Shown piece after piece: positions 6,101 to 10,150 of a stretch of 13,002 nt of DNA (its first letter is position 1; every line of letters begins with the position of its first letter). The notes below the pieces were generated by a model, which worked only from the letters and a program-made list of their open reading frames with translations, made no database searches and was not told the origin of the DNA. The translations under genes and the position numbers were made by a program. Source of the DNA: DASPKW01 sp038244055 (lineage in GTDB: Bacteria > Planctomycetota > Phycisphaerae > Tepidisphaerales > Tepidisphaeraceae); contig JBBRTW010000180.1 of assembly GCA_038244055.1 (NCBI GenBank), positions 1 through 13,002 of the forward strand. The letters are read 5' to 3'.

Positions 6101-8777
6101 TTACGGTCTGCGCGTTGCTGCGGTTGTAGACCAGTGCGGCGTTGTTGGTGACGCCCGAGGTGCCATCAATCGAGCCGGTCGTGCCGCCGTTGCCGATTTG
6201 CAGCGTTCCCGCGCCGATCGTCGTGGCGCCGGTGTAGGTGCTGGTGCCGAGCAGCGTCGCCGCGCCGCTGCCCAACTTGGTCAGGGTCGAGGCCGAGGTG
6301 TTGTCGGCAATGACGGAATTGATCGTCAGGGCGTTGGCGGTGCTGTTGGAGAGGGTTACGTCCCCGCCCGCGGTGGCCGCGCTTAAGACGCCGTTGTTGA
6401 CGGCGGTGCCGAGGGTGAGTGCGCCGGCGCCGGTTCCCACGAGAATGGCGTTGGTTCGAAGCGTCTGACCGGACAGATCAATCGTGGCGGCGCTGCCACC
6501 GCCCGAGGCGCTCTGGATGAGCGAGTCGATCGTTGTGATGGGAGCGCCCAGGGTAATGTTTCCGGCCGCGCCGCTGCCCTCAACGAGGCGGACGTAGTTC
6601 GCCGCGCCATCGGCGATAACGCCCGGCGTGAGCCGCTGCACATCCGCGTAACCGGTGTAGGCGGTGACCAGGCCGTTGGCGGAATTGGTCGAATTGACCG
6701 CCCAGTCGTTCCCGCCGACGGTCGCCCAGTACCCGATGATGCCGTTGGTGTTGGTGTTATTGACGGTGGCAACGCCGGCGGCGCCGATGTTGAGGGTAGC
6801 GCCCGCATTGCGGGTGATGGTGCCCATCTGCAACACCGAACCCGGGGTGCTGCTGGTCACGTTGGAAGTAGTGTTGGCCGTGAGCGTGGTCGACGCCACG
6901 ATTTCAGTGTGGCTGCCGCCGACGAGGTCGACGGTGCCCCCACCGAGCACCAGCGCCGCGGTGTCGGAGAGCTTGCTGTTGTTCTGCGTGCTGTAATCGA
7001 GCGCGAGCGTACCCGCGTTGACGGTTGTCGCGCCGGTATACGTGCTCGCGCCGGTCAGCGTGAGCGTGTTCGAGCCCTGCTTGGTCAGCCCGCCGCCGAG
7101 GGAGACGGCATCGGTCAGCAGGGACTGAGTGATGGTGATGCTGCCGTTGGTCGTGTCGAACTTCGCCCCGCCGGCTTTGATGAAGGCATTGGTCAGGCCG
7201 CCCATATAGGCCGTGTCGGCCGCGAGCGACCTCAGAACGCCGCCGTCAAACGTGACGGTCGCGATCGATCCGCTTCCGAGGGTGGCGGTTGGGAAGGCGG
7301 GCAGGGTCACGTCGGCGGTGCCGCTGATATTGATGGTGGAGTTGCTGCCGTTCCCTCCGGAAAGCGCGGTGAAGCTGCTGGCCAGGAAGGTTCCGCCAGA
7401 AAGGTTGAGCGTGGCGGTTTGATTGGCGTTGTTGACGGCGGCGTTCCCTCCCATGCGGAGTTCGGAGACAGTGGCGGTGCCGCCGGTCTGATTGAAGGTT
7501 GCGCTCGTCCCAGTCGCCGCGACGTTTTCGCTGCGGCCGATCTGCAATGACGATCCGCTGCCCACATTCAGAACCCCGGTGCCACTGAGGTTGAAGATGC
7601 CGTTGCAATTGGCATTGGATCCCAAGATGATGCCGCGGTTCGCCTGAGCGACGGTCGTAAACGTTCCGCCGCTCAGGTTATAAATGCCTTGACTGGTTGA
7701 GGAGGTTCCTACCGTGAGCTGGTTCCCGCTGGTGAAAGTGACGGCACCGGCGGTTTGGTTGATCGTGCCGGTCGTGGAGGCGCCGCTGCCAGCCCGAAGC
7801 TGCTGCGCGCCCATGGGCAAATTGCCGCCGATATTCAGAACGGCGCCGCCGCCGAGGACATCGACCGTTCCCCCCATTACCGCCGTGCGGTTGGCGGTCA
7901 GGCTCAACGTACCGGCGCTGACTGTCGTCGCGCCGGTGTATGTGTTGGCAACATTCAAGACCAGCGTGCCGGTGCCGGCCTGAGTCAACCCACCTGTGCC
8001 GCTGATTGCAGAACTAGTGACATCCGTTGACTGGGTCACCGTATTGCTGCGGTTAAAGGCGAGAGTGGCGTTATCAACGATGGTCGCCCCGGCGGCCCAG
8101 CTTCCGGTCGTGCCGGCGTTACCGATCTGCACGGTGCCGGCTGAGATCGTTAACGCGCCTGTCCGGGTGTTGGTACCCGTGAGAATAATCGTGCCGATGC
8201 CGGCCTTGGTCAAAGGGTTGCTACCACCAAGCACTGAAGCGATGATATCCGAGGCATTGTTGACGATGATCTGGCTGTTCCCCATGTTGATCGTGCCGCC
8301 GGACAGCGTGATGGTGCCCGAGGCCGCGCCGAAAGTAATATTTCCTGCAGACACCGTGCCGATGGAGATCGTGCCCGCGGCAAGGCCGACCGTAGGAGTG
8401 CCAAAGTTCTCACCGTCGCCGGTGGCAGTGGTAATGCTGCCGGTGGGCGCGGTGAGGCCGTCTGCAACAATGCCCCAGCCCTGCGTGGCACTGCCGACGG
8501 TCGGCGCCGCCCACGTCCCGGCTGCCGTGCCGAATCCGGCCGTTGCACCGTTATTATCCCAATAGTAAGTCGTCGCCAGCGACGACGGCGCGGCGAACAA
8601 GGTGAGCGCCACCAACCGGTGGAGGGCGACCACAATCCAGCGGAAGCCGCCGCTTCTGGATCCCGATCGACGATTCCCGGTCGTTCCACGCCAGGCCACT
8701 TCGAAAAGAGTGAACCATGAATTCCGCTTCCGCCCCGTCAAAAGGTGCTGACCTGTCATCATTTTCTCCGATTTCAT
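1..8777 (-). CDS. Giant secreted PATR (autotransporter-associated beta-strand repeat) protein with dockerin-like C-terminus; 3' end outside window
   Basis: An ATG at 8777 opens 2,925 codons with no stop down to the left edge, so the C-terminus is missing. Residues 1-68 look like an extended signal sequence: a basic stretch (about 15-47), a hydrophobic core (VALTLFAAP) and a likely cleavage after SSLA-68. The mature part starts TTYYWDNNG, a common opening of planctomycete and verrucomicrobial PATR proteins. The rest is Gly/Thr/Ser/Ala/Asn-rich, with at least 14 motifs of the form L-[ST]-G-x-N-T-Y-[TS]-G-x-T followed by G-T-L, typical of a beta-helix. Around residue 2793 the sequence changes to the linker that usually follows such helices (DYTGTSPL, then a non-repetitive stretch). 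A dockerin-like domain begins at 2886. The product is inferred to be exported and displayed or anchored at the surface, perhaps for attachment or glycan contact; no catalytic domain was seen. ATGs at 8762 and 8759 are alternative starts and sit behind a GGAG. The gene is divergent from the regulator at 8871. Confidence 0.9.
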   Translation of the reverse strand, partial: MKSEKMMTGQHLLTGRKRNSWFTLFEVAWRGTTGNRRSGSRSGGFRWIVVALHRLVALTLFAAPSSLATTYYWDNNGATAGFGTAAGTWAAPTVGSATQGWGIVADGLTAPTGSITTATGDGENFGTPTVGLAAGTISIGTVSAGNITFGAASGTITLSGGTINMGNSQIIVNNASDIIASVLGGSNPLTKAGIGTIILTGTNTRTGALTISAGTVQIGNAGTTGSWAAGATIVDNATLAFNRSNTVTQSTDVTSSAISGTGGLTQAGTGTLVLNVANTYTGATTVSAGTLSLTANRTAVMGGTVDVLGGGAVLNIGGNLPMGAQQLRAGSGASTTGTINQTAGAVTFTSGNQLTVGTSSTSQGIYNLSGGTFTTVAQANRGIILGSNANCNGIFNLSGTGVLNVGSGSSLQIGRSENVAATGTSATFNQTGGTATVSELRMGGNAAVNNANQTATLNLSGGTFLASSFTALSGGNGSNSTINISGTADVTLPAFPTATLGSGSIATVTFDGGVLRSLAADTAYMGGLTNAFIKAGGAKFDTTNGSITITQSLLTDAVSLGGGLTKQGSNTLTLTGASTYTGATTVNAGTLALDYSTQNNSKLSDTAALVLGGGTVDLVGGSHTEIVASTTLTANTTSNVTSSTPGSVLQMGTITRNAGATLNIGAAGVATVNNTNTNGIIGYWATVGGNDWAVNSTNSANGLVTAYTGYADVQRLTPGVIADGAANYVRLVEGSGAAGNITLGAPITTIDSLIQSASGGGSAATIDLSGQTLRTNAILVGTGAGALTLGTAVNNGVLSAATAGGDVTLSNSTANALTINSVIADNTSASTLTKLGSGAATLLGTSTYTGATTIGAGTLQIGNGGTTGSIDGTSGVTNNAALVYNRSNAQTVSYVISGSGTLTQQGTGTLILANNNTYTGATTISAGTLQIGGGGATGSIATTSGVTNNAVLVYNRSDALSAGYVISGTGTVTQFGAGVLTLTGANTYAGGTTVSPGSTLQATITQTSNGLGTGAVTVGAGSTLILNDTSTTSTTNLPLINNVFTGTGLLRLQFAAGTAARNSYLPNVTGYGGTIQLSTLGATGDKWNATNLGTIAGSLIVDSGTTLYIPSGTTSFTGGTTINGTGNNEARGAIRLAGTMGGNINLASNSTISMESVAAGILTGNISSGAAGTQTLTLGGAGSAGGTVSGIIGGGTDTLALSTAVGGVYTLTGANTYTGATTIAASTTLQLGDGTTGKDGTIDSSSGITNNGTLIFNRFGSLSSGVAISGTGAVSKNGAGTQTLSGNNSYSGATSVNAGTLVLSGDNSAGTTATSINGGTLVVAHVGGLNTTGLVGISTTTASGTLRLATDTSVNPFPITGSSSFPGTIISDRATAGAGITHALGAATLGGNVWTFQAGGNVTSGTAAISLASVNVAAGAASTCTFNPTTAIVLIPGAVNIGSSNVAKTLGLGGTSTGNQISGVISDGLNTLSLTKTGTSTWTLSGANTYSGATTVSAGTLVIAGSPTGNTATNVNGGTLQLDYSANNTSKIADSTVLTLAGGTVDLKGGTHTEVVASTTLVAATASGVTSSVPGSVLQLGTITRNTGAAINFGAGGIATTDNTNTNGILGAWATVGGVDWAINSTNASAGSITAYTGYADVQRLTPGAIADGSTSNVRLVEGSGAAGNITLGAALTIINTLNQSASGGTSAATIDPAGQTLGTSAILVGTGAGALTIGAGVNNGTLTSATAGGDLSLVNSTANDLTINSVIADNTSASTLTKWGIGTVKLTAANTHSGGTILAAGTLQLGHAGALGTGPLTLVGGSLDSSIASLVNANNNLQAWNGDFTFVGTQNLDLGSGAVTLGGSRQVAVAANTLTVGGDVGGAFNLTKTGAGTLVLGGVNTYSGITAISAGTLTLSGARTAAATGGFSVGNVAGSTGTLNVTNGTFTVGTAGSNFLVGSGGTGILNQSGGSLTTIGNQLLIGNATSTGTYNLSAGSLTTIAGSLGVTVGVNTGTTATFNLSGTGILSMPATSTLQITRSDNSAASGVTGTFSQTGGTATVGILQMGGSSTTPANNANANATLNLSGGTFAVTTFNQLSGANASTSTINISGTADVTLPAFPTARGTGATATINFDGGKLRPTAASATYMGGLTNAFIKAGGLNIEIASGRDITITQALLADPISTGGGLTKSGDPAVGTTLTLTGTNTYTGGTTINAGRISVTTAPPLSTGTITITGNSTVGGQLFVNGTPTIANNFILSGVGFPDTITTANTGRGGAIRAGSGQTYTGSIALAGDSRFGVIAAATSNTLTGQITGNFAMDFYGGLTANAATQTFILANTGTASNYTGNTSITSIDFGAARTGGKAILQLGANEQIPNGTGKGNLVFNGADANHIAVLELNGFNETLNGVSNSAAAGAVIQNTATGASNLTIGDANATSTFSGVIADGGVGKTLALAKTGSGSLTLSGVSSFIGDVTVNNGTLVAAAVASGGNSVLGSASNTRTIAVNTGATLQFVAPNVFNANFSATAVPTLNINGGIVTNANPGAVPNGINNALNNVVLTGGTLTATVGQINGYAAWNINGTITSTGTSLISTSEPINGTVMLTSAGNASTTIDVQSGVLTISAPLVESTQDGKISGLAKTGPGTLVLSASNTYSGGTTIANGMLQVGDNTASGTLGTGAVGVSSPGILSYKSSDNIIIANAISGNGALSQDGSGTTTINTILGYTGPTTVNAGKLTVSGSIASSASVTVAPAATFEAAATQTVQSLIVQNGGSAEISGPALKVLTVNALSITGPTGNVNLHTNAMVVDYTGTSPLTDAGPTGIRAAIVSAYHGGDWLGKGIGSTEIAASIGSSKRLAVGFVEASDLLGPTGGNWNLGQTVTTPVDGTSILVRTTLAGDADMSGDVGLNDLLRLANHYGLATSPATSWYDGDFDYSGD
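628..835 (-). repeat. 70-residue unit C5 (most diverged)
   Basis: Residues ~2648-2717 contain MLQVGDNTASG, GILSYKSSDN, NAISGNGALSQDGSGT and a closing ILGYTGPTT. It is the last recognisable repeat unit before the C-terminal linker. Its plan matches C1-C4, but few residues are identical outside the core. Confidence 0.55.
2190..2955 (-). repeat. Module A, downstream copy (residues ~1941-2196 of the PATR protein)
   Basis: This segment of about 255 residues recurs at 7020-7790. Shared landmarks in order are NQ[ST][AG]G, NLS[AG]G, FNLSGTG, Q[IT][GI]RS[ED]N, TGGTATV, NLSGGTF, STINISGTADVTLPAFPTA, FDGG, YMGGLTNAFIKAGG, ITITQ[SA]LL and GGGLTK, ending in a PATR motif. The two copies line up with an offset near 4,830 nt, with indels of a few nucleotides. 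Boundaries are approximate. Confidence 0.8.
3489..4213 (-). repeat. Module B, downstream copy (residues ~1522-1763)
   Basis: This is a non-PATR module of about 242 residues. Landmarks in order are LDYS, GGTVDL, HTE[IV]VASTTL, PGSVLQ[LM]GTITRN, NTNTNGI[LI]G, WATVGG, DWA[IV]NSTN, TAYTGYADVQRLTPG, RLVEGSGAAGNITLGA, SASGG, AILVGTGAGALT and LTINSVIADNTSASTLTK. Similar segments are common between beta-strand repeats in planctomycete and verrucomicrobial surface proteins; I know of no assigned function. At the DNA level it aligns with 6276-7000 at a constant offset of 2,787 nt. Confidence 0.85.
4894..5112 (-). repeat. 70-residue unit C4
   Basis: Residues ~1222-1295 contain TTLQLGDGTTG, SSGITNNGTLIFNRFG, VAISGTG and a closing GNNSYSGAT. 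The unit has the same plan as C2 and C3 but is clearly diverged. Confidence 0.7.
5800..6009 (-). repeat. 70-residue unit C3 (tandem with C2)
   Basis: Residues ~923-993 contain AGTLQIGGGGATGS, SGVTNNAVLVYNRSDA, YVISGTG and a closing GANTYAGGTT. It abuts C2 head to tail with no spacer, so C2 and C3 most simply arose by tandem duplication of one 210-nt unit. Confidence 0.8.
6010..6219 (-). repeat. 70-residue unit C2 (tandem with C3)
   Basis: Residues ~853-923 contain AGTLQIGNGGTTGS, SGVTNNAALVYNRSNA, YVISGSG and a closing NNNTYTGATT. The next unit downstream is a direct tandem copy of the same length (about 210 nt), with long near-identical DNA stretches around the LVYNRS segment. Confidence 0.8.
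6276..7000 (-). repeat. Module B, upstream copy (residues ~593-834)
   Basis: This is the partner of 3489-4213, with the same landmarks (TAYTGYADVQRLTPG, RLVEGSGAAGNITLGA, LTINSVIADNTSASTLTK). The offset is the same at the right end, in the middle and at the left end, so there is no net insertion or deletion over about 725 nt. Some stretches are near-identical at the DNA level (the 50 nt after 6298, for example); others are about three-quarters identical by eye. Confidence 0.85.
7020..7790 (-). repeat. Module A, upstream copy (residues ~330-586 of the PATR protein)
   Basis: This is the partner of the module at 2190-2955 and has the same ordered landmarks, including STINISGTADVTLPAFPTA and YMGGLTNAFIKAGG. 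It is followed almost directly by a copy of module B, whereas the downstream copy of A comes after its module B with about 530 nt between them. Confidence 0.8.
7920..8135 (-). repeat. 70-residue unit C1
   Basis: This is the first copy (residues ~215-286) of a unit whose pattern is S-A-G-T-[VL]-Q-I-G-[NG]-x-G-T-T-G-S, then V-[TD]-N-[NA], F/Y-N-R-S, [AV]-I-S-G-[TS]-G, G-T-G-T-L, and a closing N-T-Y-T-G-A-T-T PATR motif. The copy is slightly expanded in the middle compared with C2 and C3. Confidence 0.7.
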
Positions 8778-8870
8778 CCCGCAGACAACCTGTTACTACT
8801 CCGTAGAGATGTTAATGTTTTTGATACTTGATTTGGGGACAAACTTAACTGTTTTTAGGACAGAGGAGCC
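8778..8870. promoter_or_regulatory. Divergent promoter region between the PATR gene and the XylR-type regulator
   Basis: This 93-bp gap lies between two divergent start codons, so it must hold the promoter of the regulator and probably that of the surface protein. It is much richer in A and T than its flanks (8810-8858). On the plus strand GAGGAG at 8863-8868 lies just before the regulator ATG. A possible weak -35 is TTGATA at 8821-8826, with a poor -10 (TTAACT, 8845-8850). GGACA occurs at 8837-8841 and 8858-8862, exactly 21 bp apart in direct orientation. AraC-type proteins often bind direct repeats at that spacing, but five matching bases are not strong evidence. Confidence 0.45.
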
Positions 8871-10037
8871 ATGTCGAAGCCGCGACGAGTTGCCGTGACC
8901 TTGGAGCTGGAATGGCCGTACAAGCGGCACGTCAGCGTCTTTGCAGGGGTGCAGCAATACGCTCGGGAGCAGGGTTGGCAGACTATCCTGGATGAATTCG
9001 CTGATGACTCCATCGTGCGGAAATCGGAAAAGCCCCTCTACGACGGCATCATCGCCCGGGCGTCCGGGAAACTCGCGCGGCGCGCCGCGCGGCTGAACCT
9101 CCCGATTGTAAACGTATGGATGAGCTCACCTGCGTGGGGACGCATGCCGGGCGTATTCGCGGATGTCGCGGAAATGGGCCGCCTGCAGGCCGAGCATCTC
9201 CTCTCGCGGGGGCTATGGCGGTTTGCAGCCCTGACCCAGGACAGTGACCGCGGACAGGAATTGGAGATGCGGGCGTTTACCAACACGCTGAAGGAAGCGG
9301 GCTGTCAGTGCGCCACGGCACAAGTATCGCTCCATGCCTCCTCCAGTTTGAAGAAATGGCGGGAGTCGAAACGGACGATTGCTGCCTGGATGGATTCCTG
9401 GGAACTGCCGATCGGCGTTAGTGTCAGCTCGGAATCAAATGGCCGAATCGTGGCGCAGGCATGCCAAAACCGCGGCTGGCGCGTGCCAGAGGATGTGGCG
9501 ATCGTCGCGGGCCGCAACGAGGAAGTGCTTTGCGAGGGGCTCCGACCGACGCTGACCAGCGTCGAAGTCGGCTACGAACGGATCGGCTACGCGGCAGCTC
9601 GGCTGCTCGATCGGCTGATGGACGGTGAATCACCTCCGACTGAACCGATCTTCATTCAGCCAACGGGTCTTGTCGTTCGCGAGTCGACCGACTTCTTTGC
9701 CGCCAACGACGCACTGGTGATGGCCGCGCTGAGATTCATCGCCGCGAACAGTCACCTTGAAATCGGCCAGAACGATGTGGCCCGTGCGGTGAAGACCGAG
9801 ACCCGGACGCTGCAACGCCGATTCAGAAAACACCTGAATCGACCGATCGCGACCGAAATTCGCCGCGTGCGAATCGAGCGGGCCAAACGCGAGCTCACCC
9901 ACAGCGAACACTCCCTGAAGGAGATTGCCCAGGCTGTCGGCTTTGGCGAAGCCATGCGGATGTACGAAGTGTTCCGCCGCGAGTTGGGCGTCGCGCCGAG
10001 CCAGTACCGACGAGAGCGGCAAGGGCGACTCCGTTAG
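8871..10037 (+). CDS. XylR-type transcriptional regulator (LacI-like sensor domain plus AraC-type DNA-binding domain)
   Basis: The 388-residue product is close in length and layout to E. coli XylR (about 392). Residues 6-275 resemble the sugar-binding fold of LacI-family proteins without their N-terminal helix-turn-helix. Landmarks are FADVAEMGRLQAEHLLSRG (96-114), the effector-side GVSVSSESNGRIVAQAC (182-198) and the typical RPTLTSVEVGYERIGYAAARL (225-245), closed by GLVVRESTD (266-274). Residues ~280-384 form an AraC-type domain with two helix-turn-helix units: IGQNDVARAVKTETRTLQRR (298-317) and SLKEIAQAVGFGEAMRMYEV (348-367), followed by FRRELGVAPSQYRRER. It is expected to bind a sugar in the cytoplasm and then regulate transcription. 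The ligand is unknown; xylose should not be assumed, as planctomycetes carry many such regulators. The start is supported by GAGGAG just upstream. The divergent PATR gene is its most likely neighbouring target, by inference. Confidence 0.88.
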   Translation: MSKPRRVAVTLELEWPYKRHVSVFAGVQQYAREQGWQTILDEFADDSIVRKSEKPLYDGIIARASGKLARRAARLNLPIVNVWMSSPAWGRMPGVFADVAEMGRLQAEHLLSRGLWRFAALTQDSDRGQELEMRAFTNTLKEAGCQCATAQVSLHASSSLKKWRESKRTIAAWMDSWELPIGVSVSSESNGRIVAQACQNRGWRVPEDVAIVAGRNEEVLCEGLRPTLTSVEVGYERIGYAAARLLDRLMDGESPPTEPIFIQPTGLVVRESTDFFAANDALVMAALRFIAANSHLEIGQNDVARAVKTETRTLQRRFRKHLNRPIATEIRRVRIERAKRELTHSEHSLKEIAQAVGFGEAMRMYEVFRRELGVAPSQYRRERQGRLR

Positions 10038-10150
10038 AAGGGAAGCTCCAGATGCAACAGTGGTCAAGGATAACGAACCGGATGCCCTCGACTCTCCTTT
10101 TCTTGCAGTCGATTCATCGCCAAGTTTGGAACGGAGCGCTGGAGGTCTGA
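10038..10150. other. Short gap between convergent genes, weak dyads only
   Basis: The regulator (plus) and TPR lipoprotein (minus) genes converge here. Two dyads are visible: TCGACT/AGTCGA at 10088-10093 and 10107-10112, and CTGGAGG/CCTCCAG at 10139-10145 and 10159-10165, the latter flanking the TPR stop codon. Neither is followed by a T run on either strand, so I do not call an intrinsic terminator. I see no gene or RNA in this gap. Confidence 0.4.

Noticed and set aside
5800..6240. CRISPR or non-coding tandem array
   Set aside because: The repeats are in frame, about 210 nt long, without short identical repeats and unique spacers; they are protein repeat units.
8871..10037. Calling the regulator xylR with xylose as ligand
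   Set aside because: The domain layout matches XylR, but there are no xylose genes nearby and the family is large in planctomycetes, so no ligand or symbol is assigned.
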